Assembly (NCBI RefSeq): GCF_040802235.1
Contig: NC_133165.1
Span: 19,129,623 to 19,193,622 of the forward strand
DNA from: Manis javanica
Taxonomy: Eukaryota; Chordata; Mammalia; Pholidota; Manidae
Direction of reading: 5' to 3'
Length of the DNA stretch: 64,000 nucleotides
The position numbers and the translations under genes were made by a program. The notes under the pieces were generated by a model that was given only the letters and a program-made list of their open reading frames with translations, made no database searches and had not been told where the DNA came from. Within the stretch, counting starts at the first letter, position 1, and each line of letters begins with the position of its first letter. This document shows positions 1-13,485 of the stretch, one piece after another.

Positions 1-744
1 ACAAATTGAAGAGAAAAGAATATTTAGAAATGGACCACAGAGTGATGTCAACATTGTAGTGGAGTAAGACATCCATCGTTTTGTTCCCCTTCCAACAACA
101 ATAACTCTGCATCTATCCACAGATAATATGCCTCTGCGGGAGCTGCAGGATCCAGCCCCATATGCCAAGGGAGCTAGGAGGAGTCTGGCCCATGTGTGCA
201 CTGGGTAATAGGCATACAGACCTCAGTCCCAGCTCTGCACCTTGCAGTGGCCTATGATCTAGCTTCAGCCCCTTTCAACTGCAGTCTGGGAGTCCCAGAA
301 AACACTGTCTTACACAATCACCCACAGATGAGTGAGCCTTTATGGTAATACAGGTTTCCAGAGAAGAAGTTCCAGCACATTGTTGCAGCAAAGTATTATG
401 TATTTGGACACAATGGAGAAGAGTACTAAATCATGAGCAGCCTGACTGGGGCATGGGTAAAGGCTAGGAGAGAGGTAGATAGGACTTCTGGAGGTGATTA
501 AATGGACACAGATTCCACTGCCTTCACCGTGGACTCCATCAAAACACATTAAGATTTTTTTTTTTTAATGATAAGCCTTTATCTGTTTTCATCCAAGAAC
601 TGATATACACCATGGGTTATATACACTGTAAGATGCACATAAGTACATGCATACTCATGGTATAAAAATAGTTTATAAATGGTTCGATTAATTAAGTCAG
701 GAAATTATCAATATGATTTAAGGTGATACAAATTATTTTTTACC
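1..744. other. Intron 2 of ZDHHC17, no assigned feature
   Basis: This lies beyond the exon 2 donor on the minus strand, so it is intronic. Positions 120-310 are moderately GC-rich and look like part of an old dispersed element that I cannot name. There is a T-run near 555. No splice-flanked coding segment was seen. Confidence 0.5.
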
Positions 745-1480
745 TTTTAGAGAAGACTTATTTATTTATTATTGAGGTATATACAATAAAACGCACAAAT
801 CTTAAGTGTATACCTCAATGAATTTTGACATGTATATACATTCATGTAACTATTACCCAGATCAAAATATCAAATATTCTGACTAACTTCTTTCTCCCCC
901 TTCACTTACTTCACCCATCCTTTCACCCGCCTCCTTTCTGGCAATCACCAGTCTGTTCTTTGTGTTTATGAGTCTATTTTTGTTTTGTTTGTTCATTTGT
1001 TCTGTGTTTTAGATTGCATATGAAAGTGAAATTATATGGTATTTGTCTTTCTCTGTCTGACTTACCTCACTTAGCATAATACCTCTAGATCCATCAATGC
1101 TGTCACAAATGGCAAGATAGCATTCTTTTTTATGGCTGAGTAATATTCTGTTGTAGATATGTATAGCACCTTCCTTATCCATTCATCTACTGATGGACAC
1201 AAGTTGCTTCCATATTGTGACTACTGTTAAATAATACTGCAGTAAACATAGGAATATATATATCTTTTCAAATTAGTGATTTTTTTAGTTGTTTGAGACA
1301 CCTCCATACTGCTTTCCATAGTGGCTGTACCAATCTACCTTCCCACCAAGAATGTACAAGGATTCCTTTTTCTGAAAATCCTCGCCAACACTGTTATTCG
1401 TCTTGCTGATATTAGCCACTTTGACTGGTGTGAAGTGACATTTCATTGTGATTTTGATTTGTATTTCCCTGAAGAACTTT
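745..1480 (-). mobile_element. Old L1 fragment (L1M class), end of ORF2 and 3' UTR
   Basis: Read on the minus strand this resembles the end of L1 ORF2, including the mirror of the typical plus-strand text ATGGCTGAGTAATATTC at about 1132-1150 and the conserved tract near CCTCCATACTGCTTTCC (1302-1318). It is much more diverged than the young L1s elsewhere in the window, and many stops break it. Confidence 0.75.
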
Positions 1481-1484
1481 TACA

Positions 1485-2260
1485 AATCAATTAACAAAAC
1501 AAAATTCAAAACTGGTAAAGGATTAAAATGTCAATTCACACAGGAAGAAACCTAAAAGGCCAATAAATGTAGGAAATATTCAAAATTATTTACAGAGGAA
1601 GACCAATCAAAACAGAGGAAAACCATTTCACAACCATTAAACTGACAATTATCAGTGTGACAAAACTAGAACTTAGCTAGAATGTAATGAAAAAGAACTC
1701 ACTTCCTGCAGATGGAAGTATAAACTGGCGACGCCACTTTAAATCAACTTGGCAATAATCAGTGAAGTTAAAAAAGAACATAGTGAACAAGCCAGAAATT
1801 CCACATGAGTTGTCTACCCTAGAAGTATTATTTATGCACAAGAGAAAACAGGCAGAAGGGGATCCACTGATCACTGTTTGTAACAATTTCAAGTGTCACT
1901 CAGTCAAGAATGATAGAACACTGCAAAGCAGTTAAACAGAATAGATTAATTAGATCCTTACCTATCAATCCAGATAAATCACAAAAGCTGTATTTTTTTT
2001 AAGCAAGCAGCAAAACTTTATGTAAAGTAGAATGCAGTCTATATATATATTTAAGCATACATCACAATAGCATATTTGGTTTATAGATTGCTTGTTGATA
2101 AGTGCATGTTCATGAGAATGATTCATAGCAATTTGAAGAAAGGTTTCTTGGGAAAAGAGCAAAAAGTTAGCACTGTTTAACGGTTATATTCTCTATACTT
2201 CCCCATAGGATTGAAATTTTTCACAATTTTAAAAATGTTTTTAAAGGTAGAAATTATAGA
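1485..2260 (+). mobile_element. Old L1 fragment, opposite orientation
   Basis: The plus strand keeps the order of old L1 ORF2 end and 3' region: a CCAATAAATG-type segment (1560), a degraded 'GGAAGTATAAACTGGCG' segment (1714) and later A-rich sequence. It is heavily mutated. It abuts the minus-strand L1 fragment, so two old insertions or an inversion meet near 1480. Confidence 0.5.
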
Positions 2261-3379
2261 CAACACAGATACTGCTCAAGAAATAGGACAGTTAGAAGAG
2301 TATGTGAGGGAATAAAAAAGTAGCTGTTTCTTCTTAACATGAAAGATGCTAGAATATATTTGCTGATGGAAATAATGCACTAGGTTGAGAGAAATTAATC
2401 ACAAAGGAGAAAGGAGACATTAAAAGGAGCAAAGTCTCAAAAGGAAAAGTAAATGCAGAGCAGTAAAATTTGCTTCTAAATACAGACGGCACCATGTGCT
2501 TTGATTTTTGGCCTTATGTAACATGCAAGAAAGTAGGGTGACATAAGTAGACTAAGAACTTCCAAATGTTTGCCTCTCCACAAAAGTAATGAAAAACCTG
2601 GCAAAAAGTAGTCAGAATCAACTTTTTCAGAACTCTGGAAATTAACAAAAGGCTTTCAGCACATTTAAGCATGAAAAAAATGATAAATTTCAATAAGAAC
2701 AGCAAACTTTGAGGTATTTTAACACATCATTATTAGTCCTATCATCTGCTCCCCAGCAGCCTTGAAACATAAATTTGTATTCCTGTTACTGGTGCCAGAG
2801 TGAGCAGAACAGGGAGAGAGTTCTTTCAAAGCGTCATCCCAAGTAGGAGTCGTCTGACCTATCTAATGTTCCCTGGGAGGGTCCACTTGAAAGGCTTATG
2901 TACTGGACCTCAATCATCGTTAAAGCTTCTCTGGCGCCTGGAGGAGGGGGTAGACATTTTCATATCAATTGCTTGAGAAGACAGGTAACAGTTGGGGCAA
3001 ACAACAGACAAATCAAAAAGCTTGAAAGCAAAAGCTGAGGAATGAGACATGCATAGGGGTTCTGAAAAGCTGGATATCCTGGGAATCTAGAAGGACATGC
3101 ACAAGCATAAGGTTGTACACAAATGTTCAACAAAGGCCTGAGGAGGTCCTAAGCTCCTACTTCTGATTAACCTTGAGGTCCTATGAAAGCAGAAAATGAA
3201 AAAAGGCTAAGGTTAAGTTTTAAGCTGCCTGGCTGAGGGTTGAATGTCCCAACATGCACAGAGTCATTCAACAACAATTAAGACTTACTGGTTCTAAGGA
3301 TTTAAGAAGAATCTGTACAATCATTAGCTGACCACTAACTGAGTAGTAACTTCAGTGGCCACACACAATAAAGAAATGC
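2261..3379. other. Intron 2, mostly unassigned
   Basis: AT-rich intronic DNA with short open frames and no codon-like pattern. I recognise no repeat with confidence. Confidence 0.4.
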
Positions 3380-3718
3380 TTTACAGAATTTATGTCACAA
3401 GCAACAAACTCCAGGAGAACCTAATATCCAAAACTGTCACATTACATTATTTGAGTCAGTTTTCAAAAAAAACTCTTAAGACATGCAAAGGAATAAAACG
3501 GTACGACTCATGGGAGGTGGGGGGAGGGACAATGATAGAACTGTCCTTGAGGAATCCCAGACATTGGACTTAACTACAGAAAGGCTCTAAATCAACAATT
3601 TTAAATTCAAACAAAGCTTTAAAAAAACTTATCTAAAGAACTAAAGGAAATTATGTGAACAATGCTTACCCAAATAAGAATACCAAAAGAGACAGATACA
3701 TATATTCATATTTCACTT
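3380..3718 (+). mobile_element. Old L1M fragment, 5' region / ORF1 side
   Basis: The text around CTCCAGGAGAACCTAATATC, GACAATGATAGAACTGTCC and 'CCAGACATTGGACTTA' followed by 'AAATCAACAATTTTAAA' resembles the 5' part of ancient mammalian L1s upstream of or within ORF1. The match is from memory and the copy is diverged. Confidence 0.45.
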
Positions 3719-5427
3719 AAAATACAGATTGCAGGGAGAGATTAAAGATGGTGGCAAGAGAGGTCATATCTCTTTTCATCCAAAGTCACCTTTAAACTCA
3801 ACTGTGGCCCAGCATGAAGAAGAGACAAAGCATGGGTGACAAAAATCTAGATGAAGATGAGTAGAAGGCTTTGCCCTAGCCTCAGCTGTCAGGCAATGGA
3901 AAAGCTAAAACTTTTCTAAGGTCTACCAGAACTCAACAGTGAAAGTGAAGGGAATGCCTGAAAAGAATCAGAGCCTGGGCAGAGATTTTCTCAATGACAT
4001 AAGGTGTCCTATAGTGATAAACACATCCTGTTGCTATCTAAAATTTTTATGTTTCTCTGGAGTCATTAAGCATTTACAGAGTAAAGACTACATTCCTTTT
4101 GGCTTTGTACATGCAAAATTCTCAGTCAGTACCAGTGAAAGAGGCTTGCATTTCTTCTAAGTACATGGAAATCTCTATCCTCTTGTATGCAGAGTTTCAG
4201 AGACATATAAGCTCTCTATTTAAAAAACAACTGAAGAGCAAATGGGACTACATCATGCTAAAAAGCTTCTGTACAGCAAAGGACATGATCAGCAGAACAA
4301 AAAGGCATCCTACAGTATGGGAGAATACATTAGTAGTAAAGGACTTATCTGACAAGGGGTTAACATCCAAAATATATAAAGAACTCACATGCCTCAACAC
4401 CCAAAAAGCAAATAACTTCTTAAAATATGGGCAGAGGATATGAACAGACACTTCTCCAAAGAAGAAACTCAGATGGCAAACAGGCACATGAAAAGATGCT
4501 CCACATTGTGAATTATCAGGGAAATGCAAATAAAAACCACAATGAGATATCACCTCACACCTGTTAGGATGGCCAACATCTAAAAGACAAGCAACAAATA
4601 CTGGAGAGAATGCAGAGAAAGGGGAACCCTCTTACACTGCTGGTGGAAATGTAAACTAGTTCAACCATTGTGGAAGGCAGTATGGAGGTTCCTCAAAAAA
4701 CTCAAAATAGAAATACCATTTGACCCAGGAATTTCACTCCTAGGAATTTACCCTAAGAATGTAGGAGCCCAGTTTGAAAAAGACATATGCACCCCTATGT
4801 TTATCACAGCACTATTTACAATAGCCAAGAAATGGAAGCAACCTAAGTGTCCATCAGTAGATGAATGGATAAAGAAGATGTGATACATATACACAATGGA
4901 ATATTATTCAGCCATAAGAAGAAAACAAATCCTACCATTTGCAACATGGATGGAGCTAGAGGGTGTTATGCTCAGTGAAATAAGTCATGTGGACAAATAC
5001 AAGTATCAAATGATTTCACTCATATGTGGAGTATAAGAACAAAGCAAAAACTGAAGGAACAGAACAGCAGCAGACTCACAGAATCCAAGAATGGACTAAC
5101 AGCTACCAAAGGGAAAGGGACTGAGGTGTAGGGGATGGGTGGGAAGGGAGGGATAATGGGGGAAAAGGGGTATTACAATTAGCATACATAATGTTGTGGC
5201 AGGGTGAAATACGGGGAAGGCAGTATAACAGAGAAGACTAGTGATTCTACAGCATCTTACTACGCTGATGGACGGTGACTGTAATGGGATATGTGGTGGG
5301 GACTTGATAATGGGGGCAATCTGGTAACCACAGTGTTGCCCATGTGATTTTATATTAATGACACCAAAATTTAAAAATAAAAAAAAAAAAGGCAACTGAA
5401 AGAAATAAAGAAAAAATACAGATTGCA
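3719..5427 (+). mobile_element. Short L1-type insertion with both ends and 15-bp TSD
   Basis: Perfect 15-bp duplications AAAATACAGATTGCA lie at 3719-3733 and 5413-5427. The insert (3734-5412) starts with an L1 5'-end signature (GATTAAAGATGGTGGCAAGAG), similar to the start of the larger L1 at 12.4 kb. From about 4235 it carries the end of ORF2 (reverse-transcriptase C-terminus with the TCCATCAGTAGATGAATGG tract near 4850) and a G-rich 3' UTR. Most of ORF1 and ORF2 is missing. About 450 bp between the two parts is not recognised. After the A-rich tail there are 20 further bases before the TSD, possibly a short 3' transduction. The insertion is antisense to ZDHHC17 and close to exon 2. Confidence 0.85.
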
Positions 5428-5458
5428 AAGAAGAAAACAACTGCCACAAAAAACTTAC

Positions 5459-5562
5459 TGAGTAGCCTTCACTATGTCCCATGTGCTATAATCATCAATA
5501 TGAGTTTTCCGCCCAAGAGGTTCACCATATCCATGGTTATAATGGCTTTGAGGTTTGATTTC
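5459..5562 (-). CDS. ZDHHC17: ZDHHC17 coding exon 2
   Basis: On the minus strand an acceptor (TTTAACAG) precedes 5562. The exon then reads EIKPQSHYNHGYGEPLGRK and continues through THIDDYSTWDIVKAT, giving 34 codons plus two bases (CA) of the next codon, followed by a GTAAGT donor at 5458. The sequence continues exon 1 in phase 0 and matches the ZDHHC17 segment just before the first ankyrin repeat. The segment after HYNHGYGEPL carries the WDIVKA motif that leads into the ankyrin domain. The length is 104 bp, so the next exon must begin one base into a glutamine codon. I looked for that exon (ankyrin repeat 1) in 1-5458 and did not find it. An antisense L1 unit, with its TSD, ends 31 bp beyond the donor. 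Confidence 0.95.
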
Positions 5563-8196
5563 CTGTTAAAGAGAAAAACACACAGAAACGTGAATTGAGA
5601 GAAGTACAGAAAACATTTCAATATTTTACTCTGCTTTTCTGCTGTCTGAAGAATGTTCATTTAATGAATTTTACCTTATTCTGAAATCTGTATTCTTTAG
5701 AAACAAAATATGCTCAAATAGATCTACCCTTGGACACATTTTTAAAACAGAAAAGCTGCAAGACTAGAAATTAATGACAAATAACTGAAATACATCTTTA
5801 GCTCCACAGAACTCTCTTCTTTATCAAACCAACTCTCATTCTCTCAAACCAATATTTCTATTATTCCACCATAACCTGTGCTCTAACACACTACTTTAAA
5901 ACCTAATCACTTGCCAAATAAACTCTAAGCTCCTAAAGAACGGAATCCAGGAATATTATTATTCTATTATCATCAGATATTACCTTTTCTCATACTCCTT
6001 CATCTGAGTGCTTGTTAAGCAGCTACCATTAGTTGAATAAGGAATGAGACAGCTCAGATAAAATGTGATTCCACTTGAATAGTTCTAAAAATGTCAACCA
6101 CCTTAAAGAAATGTTTTATATAACAATTTAAGGAACAGTTTTTTAGAATATTACATCCATTCAAAGCTTATATGTTGTGTGCAATTTTCTATTTAAAATA
6201 CAAACTTTGCACATGTATAGTCAACTTCCTCAATATAATACAGCATTAAGATATAATTGTTTATTTTGTGAAGAGAAAAACTGACATCTGTATCTAATAT
6301 CATCCATTCAAATTTCTATGATTCTAATTATTTTTCTCTGTCACAAATAGGCACACACACAAAACTTAAATATACACAAAAAGATAAGGCCTAACAAGGT
6401 ATTTAGAAAGAATTAAATCCTTAGAAAAATTCATGCTCTCTTGACCACCAATATTTTAACAATACAAATTTAATGGCATTTTATTGGAGGAAAAAGACTA
6501 TGATCTTCAGATGATCCTAACCATTCAATCTGTATGGGAAATTCCAAAAAATAGTGTATGTCCCACCTTTAAGTTTAGAAGACTATCAGAACATTTTCAA
6601 CAAAGGGAAATTAAAGTTTCACAAAAGCAAATACATAAACTTTCAACAGATAAATGCTTAGTTCCTTATGAAAATGCTCTAGCCAATATTAAAATACCAC
6701 AGTAATAACCATAAAAACAAAAGCAGAAGAAAGAAAACAGACATTAGTCTTGAACCAAGACTCACATCATACACACTATATATAGTTTACTGACTTTTTT
6801 TGAGAGATTGTTTCTCTGACTCCATTAAAATAGAACTACTGAAATTTCAATATGGATAGGTGGTAGTATTTCGGGTATGTACAACATTCTGAAATGATGA
6901 AGAAAACCAAATACGTAAGACCCACCCATCTAATTTTTAAAAATCTCTTCTATTTAATTTCTCCACTGAATTCCAGTTCTCAACCTCTCTTTGCTCTATT
7001 CAGTGGAATGAAGAGAAGACAGACACTTCTCAGGCCAGTAAAACTTCCATCTTCCTAAATTTTCTGATTTTACTCTTCCCTACCACAAGGACAGTAATTT
7101 CTTAAACTTTCATTCTGACTTCTGTAAGTCTCTAAGACACTGGAAGGAAATAAAAACCTGGTCATAGTTTACAAGCAGAATGGAATCACGTATCTGGTGA
7201 AAGATGTATGGAGAGCCTGCTACATATAGGCACTCTAATCAGGTGCTGAGACCCCAGGCTAAGGACAGGCTGAGGCCACTGGCAAATTTAAGAGGTGCCA
7301 CACTCAGTAATCAAGATAAAAATCAAGTATCTTAATGGATTCTCTTTTTAAAAATTAAAACCAATGCAAAAGTAATCACAAATATCAACATTTCAGATAG
7401 GGACAGCATCAGTATTGCTGACTTTTCCATTTGTACCAAGCTCTGCAAATGTATACCCAGGAGTCCCCTTGCCCTCAAGGACATCACAATTCAGAGCACA
7501 AGGACAAAGTAGGCAAGAAACGTTAAGTCAAATACTTCTAGAAGCAAGAACCTTCCAATTAAGAAATTAAAACCTAAATACAGATAACATAAGATCTAAA
7601 AAGTAGTAATACAACTTTAAAAACTATTTCAATTGAAAAATCTGCTAGGGCAAACTGCTATTCTCTACGACTAAGGACAAACATATTGCTTTTACAGGCA
7701 AACAACAAATAATCATAAAATAAAAAATAAATGTCTTTTTAAGGCTTACTACTATAAGGCTTTCATGTGACTAATGTCATTTTTATCCCCAGGTAAGGTA
7801 GAACAGAGACATGGGGCAAGTATCCTGATTAATTTTTCCTTTGATAAAAAATGCCAAGATATAAATAGTAAGAATATGAGGGACTCCACATTCAAGCTAA
7901 GATTCACAAGTGAGTAAGGTGGTAAGATTCCTAACACAGTTTATTATGGTATTTAGCCAACAAATGACCCTATTTTAAAGCAGGGCAAGCAGTTCTAAAT
8001 ATAAGTTCCCATTGCTTGAGAGTAACCATTATCTTGGAAAAGAACAGGACTAACAAATTCCTTGCATTAAGTTTCTCTTAAAGAATATTCAAAGGACTGA
8101 CTCTATCTCTCTCACTGAAGATAGACATCAGGAGACCACATGTCAAGTCTACACCTCATCCCCCGCCACCCACCCTTTACACTGTTCTTGAAACCC
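5563..8196. other. ZDHHC17 intron 1, 3' portion
   Basis: AT-rich intronic sequence. A pyrimidine-rich acceptor tract for exon 2 lies just beyond 5563 on the minus strand. I see no young repeats, RNA genes or coding exon. Confidence 0.55.
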
Positions 8197-10328
8197 TAAA
8201 AAAGATAGAGTCCTGACACAGCAATCAGACAACAAAAAGAAATACAAGGCATCCAGATTGGTAAGGAACAAGCTGAACCATCACTGTTTGCAGATGACAT
8301 GATATTGTACACAAAAAACCCTAAAGAATTCACCCCAAAACTACCAGAATAACTGGATTCAGCAAAATCGCAGGATAAGAAATCAATATACAGAAATCTG
8401 TTGCATTCCTATATACTAATGATGAATGAGCAGAAAGAGAAATCAGGGAAACAATTCCATTCACACTTGCATCAAAAAGAATAAAATACCTAGGAATAAA
8501 CCTAACCAAGAAAGTGAAAGACCTACACTCTGAAAACTACAAGACACTCATGAGAGAAATAAAAGAAGATACCAATAAATAGAAACACATCCCGTGCTCA
8601 AGTATAGGAAGAATTCATATTGTCAAAATGGCCATCCTGCCTTAAGCAATCTACAGATTCAATGCAATCCCTATCAAAATACCAACAGCATTCTTCAACG
8701 AACTGGTAGAAATCATTCTAAAATTCATATGGAACCACCTAAGACCCCAAATAGCCAAAGAAATCCTGAGAAGGAAGAATAAAGCAGGGGGGATCCCACT
8801 TCCCAACTTCAAGCTCTACTACATAGCCACAGTAATCAAGACAATTTGGTACAGGCACAAGAACAGACCCACAGACCAGTGGAACGGAACTGAGAGTCCA
8901 GATATTAACTCAAGCATACATGATCAATTAATATATGATAAAGGAGCCATGGATACAGAATGTGGAAGTGACAGCCTCTTCAACAGCTGGTGTTTGCAAA
9001 ACTGGACAGCTACATGTAAGAGAATGAAACTGGATTATCATCTAACTCAATACACAAAAGTAAACTGAAAATCGATCAAAGACCTGAATGTAACCATAGA
9101 AGAAAATAGGCAAAACTCTCTTGTATATAAAAATGAACAACTTCTTCATGAACATATCTCCATGGTCAAAGGAAACAAAAGCATAAATGAACAAGTGGGA
9201 CTATAGCAAACTAAAAAGCTTCTGTTCAGCAAAGGACACCATCAGTAGCACAAAAAGGCATCCTACAGTATAAGAGAATATATTCATAAATGACATATCC
9301 GATAAGGGACTGACATCCAAAATATACAAAGAGCTCTTGCACCTCAACAAAAAGCAAATAACCCAATTAAAAAATGGGTAGAGGATCCGAACAGACACTT
9401 CTCCAAAGAAGAAATTCAGGTAGCCAACAGACACATGAAAAGATGCTCCACATTGCTAAACATCAGAGAAATGCAAATTAAAACCACAATGAGATATCAC
9501 CTCATACCAGTTAGGATGACCAACATCCAAAAGACAAACAAAAACAAGTGTTGGTGAGGACGTGGAGAAAGGGGAACCCTCCTACACTGCTGCTGGTGGG
9601 AACATAAATTAATTCAACCTTTGTGGAAAGCAGTATGAAGGTTCCTCAAAAAACTAAAAATAGAACTACCATTTGACCCAGGAATTCCACTTCTAAGAAT
9701 TTACCCTAAGAATGCAGCAGCCTAGTTTGAGAAAGACATATGCACCCCTATGTTTATCACAGTACTATTTACAATAGCCAAGAAATGGAAGCAACCTAAG
9801 TGTCCATCAGTAGATGAATGGATAAAGAAGAGGTGGTACATATACACAATGGAACATTATTCAGCCATAAGAAGAAAACAAATCCTACCATTTGCAACAA
9901 CATGGATGGAGCTAGAGGGTATTATACTCAGTGAAATAAGCCAGGCGGAGAAAGACAAGTACCAAATGATTTCACTCACCTGTGGAGTATAAGAACAAAG
10001 AAAAAAACTGAAGGAACAAAACAGTAGCAGAATCACAGAACCTGAAAATGGACTAACAGTTACCAAACGGAAAGGGACTGGGGAGGATGGGTGGGAAGGG
10101 AGGGATAAGGTGGGAGAAAAAGAAAGAGGAATTACGATTAGCAGGTATAATGTGGGGGGAGGTACACAGAGGAGACAAGCAGTGATTCTACAGCATCTTA
10201 CTACACTGATGGACAGTGACTGGAATGGGGTTTGTCGGGGGGACGTGGTGAAGGGGGAGCCTAGTAAACATAATGTTCCTCATGTAATTGTAGATTAATG
10301 ATAGCAAAATAAAAAAATAAAAAAGATA
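8197..10328 (+). mobile_element. 5'-truncated L1 with 11-bp TSD
   Basis: Duplications TAAAAAAGATA lie at 8197-8207 and 10318-10328. The body begins inside ORF2 just before the reverse-transcriptase FADD box (about 8289-8305, TTTGCAGATGACATGATA). It runs through the ORF2 C-terminus and a G-rich 3' UTR to an A-rich tail. Several stops and frameshifts break the frame; the longest remnant is near 9750-9992. It is antisense to ZDHHC17. Confidence 0.85.
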
Positions 10329-12395
10329 CTGGGTCTTTATATAAGATTTAACTAAAAAAAAAGATCCAGCTGCTTTTTAAAAATAATTTCGTTTTAAAAT
10401 AAATTTTTAAAACTACTAGATTAGAAGTCCTTCAAAATCCCTTCTAAGGCTAAACAAACAATGATTTTATATATTGGAGTAAAGAAATTACAGCCACTAG
10501 AAAGATCTTTAAAGTACCCAGATGACAGCCAAAGGTTTAATAGGCCTGGCAGTTGTTGAAGAGAACTGGGAGGAAAGAAAGCACCTCCCAGACCTGCTGC
10601 TGAAGTAGAAGACAAGAATGAGAAGAGTTGAAGTAAGTTTGGCTGCTGTAACCTGCCACTAAGAGAAACCAACATCACAGACGCAAACTTATACAGCAGG
10701 TACAGACAAACACGGGCCTGAATGTCAGGATGACAGATGCCGTAACACATGTTTATTCACATGCCTGGATGCAATTATATAACCAATCAACTAATTACCA
10801 AGTGTCTGTGTGCAATTTAGCTCACTTTTTAAAAATGTTAGATCTAGTAAATGGTAAGTTTACATTCATTTAAAAAAGAGGGAGGCAGCATTTGACCGAA
10901 GAATCCTCTATGGCCTAGTGCTTCTAAGTTTATTATAAACAACCAAATATAGATGTTTTATAAGTGCTGTATCAGAAAAGGGTCTCCAAGAATGGTACAG
11001 AATATCTGAAAGAACAGACATTTACAAAGATTAAGTTCAGGAATATTAGAAAAAAAGTAAGGAAAGGGACTTGCCCTGCAATCAATTACAATATATTAGA
11101 AAGCAAACTAATGCACAAATAGAACCCTCTAGTAATACACAGGGCAATAACAGCTTGAAGAATGAAAATTAGAATCAGGAGGGAAAGATATGTTCTTCAA
11201 AATGGTATAAATGTACTATTAGCTAGCCATTTGGAATAAAAAAATGAGCAAGCTCCAACAAAGAGGAGTGATGTGCTTAAGGGAAAGATGCCAATAATAC
11301 AGCCAAGAATATGGTTTCTTGAATGGCAAGTGATGCTGAAGCATGTCTGAAAATAACAGGGCCAAACAAGGCAGAATTTAGGGCACCGTGCTCCCACTGG
11401 AGGCTTCCCAGGTCCTGCCACACTCCTCAAGCACAAACAGATGCCTAGACCATTCTCCTGGTGAAAGCAGCATACACCCTCCTGTTCCCAGGGTGTCTCT
11501 GTGCCTCCCTGGGCTCTCCTGACTGTTCTGGAGGCTCTAGCTATATGCTTGGTGCTCTCCAGGTCTACGTAACTTGTTCAAAATGGCTCCAGAACTTCCT
11601 GAATGTTTACTGCAAGACAAGGTAAATGGCAGATCAATTTCCCAGGCTTCCCAGAGATGTGAATCCCCTGGCAAGACCAGGCCTCAGGCTAAGGACTCTC
11701 CCTATAGATTCCTACTTCACTCCCTGTATCAGGTAACTTCCAGTCAGACCAAAGTTTTAAATATAAAAATACTGGCAATAATACTCTTAATGTAAAGAAA
11801 ATGTTTTTAAAGCTCTGAAAAGAGCACGAATAACGACACATTTGAAAAATGGGCAAGGATATGGAGATAATTCAAAGAGGGTGTAAAATGCATGGCAAAT
11901 ACATGTGTGAAAAGATATTTCTGAATTAAATAAATTTTCACTTGTTTCCAAACAAAAGAGAAAAAAAAAGGAAGAGATACAATTCAATAAAATTGTGGGA
12001 CATACACACGCCACCTATAAGACACGTTATCCACCTGCCTTTGGTCAAATACAGCCTACATACACAGGCAGATTAGCAGGGAGCAGGGCTTCACCACATG
12101 CTTACAACTTGCCCTGTGCAAACGTCCACTGTCAGGTATCATAATAAAAGGCTGGACTCTGAATTAAAAAGCTAAATGGACTCAATCCAATTTTGAGTTG
12201 CTAAAATTTAATTCCTAATATAACTATAAGGATTGATAACAAAATCGGAAAGGTAAAAGGGTGTCTGTATGTGATTCATCTGAGTACTAGCTCAAACTGT
12301 TAAGCCAAATGTGAGACCTTCTTAAAACAAGAGGGAGTGATGAATGAATTCTGGGGATACTTAAGGATTTTTTAAAAGAACATTGATTGTTTTAA
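10329..12395. other. ZDHHC17 intron 1, no assigned feature
   Basis: Intronic DNA without recognisable young repeats. Short open frames (10421-10750 minus, 11197-11436 minus) show no homology that I know and no flanking splice logic. Confidence 0.5.
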
Positions 12396-13485
12396 TATAA
12401 AGAAAAAGCAGAGGACGATTAAAGACGGCAGCGGGAGAGGTCATACAGAGCCTCCTCCCAAAACCTCGTTATACGAAAATACAGTTAATACAACTAATAC
12501 TGAAAGAGGAACAGAAAAGAAGGCTGTGCCAGACTGCATACACCTGGAGAAAAGAAGAGACCTCAGGGAACAGGGTAATGTACCAAAGCCAAGACCTGGT
12601 GGAACCCAAGCTCCTCCCCGACATCAACTCACCAGAGGGAGGAAGAGAAATGGAATAGGGAGGGGTGGAGGCCTAGGACTGCTGAACACCCAGCCTTGGA
12701 GATCTGTTCTGGGAGCACAAATCTACATTGCATGGTGCTCTGGAGATTAGTGGGGATGGAATGCTAAGACAGGCAGCATACTTAGAAAGACAGATTCCAG
12801 CTGGGGAAAACAGGGATCCACATCCGGCTGCTCTGGTACAAAAGAAAGGCAGGCAGTCTGAGAGGCTTCCTAACAGTGAAAGGGCTGCTAAAGGGGCAAG
12901 GACTGCACAGAGTTTGCTGCTCAGGAGAAAGGACAGGTGAACAAAATTGTCTGGGTGCACTCTGCCCAGCAGGTTGGGAACTTTCAGGAGCTTCAGGTGC
13001 TCCACACCCCTGCGGGAACTGGCTATGCAGCTCCAAGGCCCCAACCATGATACACAGCCTGCTGCATCTTCTTCCCAGCCAGCCAGCACCGGCTCACAAA
13101 TCAGCAGCCCCTGCCCTAGCATCAGGCCAGTCAGATGGAGCCCCTGCCTAGGGCAGCTACAAAAGCAAAGCATACAGGGTTACACCTGTGCACTCTGCCC
13201 ACTGGTTCTGGCAGTGGAGACAGGCACAGCAGCCAGTAAGCAGGAAACAGCTCTTTCCACCTGCCAGGAATAAGCGCCACTCCCCTGCAACCCCCAACAT
13301 CGCTATAGGGGATGAGCAGCTCCAGAGAGTAGAGGTTCTGAGCACTAGAGGGTGCCACATACAAATATGAAACATCAAAGGAACCTGGTTCAAACCAAAA
13401 TTCACAAACACCAGGAAAAAGGACCATGTGAAACTGAACTCACCAATCTTCCTGAGATTCCAAAATAAAAATCATAAACATACTC

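Noticed and set aside
1..5458. Possible ZDHHC17 exon 3 (first ankyrin repeat)
   Set aside because: I searched the minus strand for the expected continuation after ...VKATQ and found only repeats and AT-rich intron. It must lie beyond the left edge.
12673..13427. Open frames on the minus strand at 12.7-13.4 kb
   Set aside because: They fall in the 5' UTR of a plus-strand L1 and have no homology I know.
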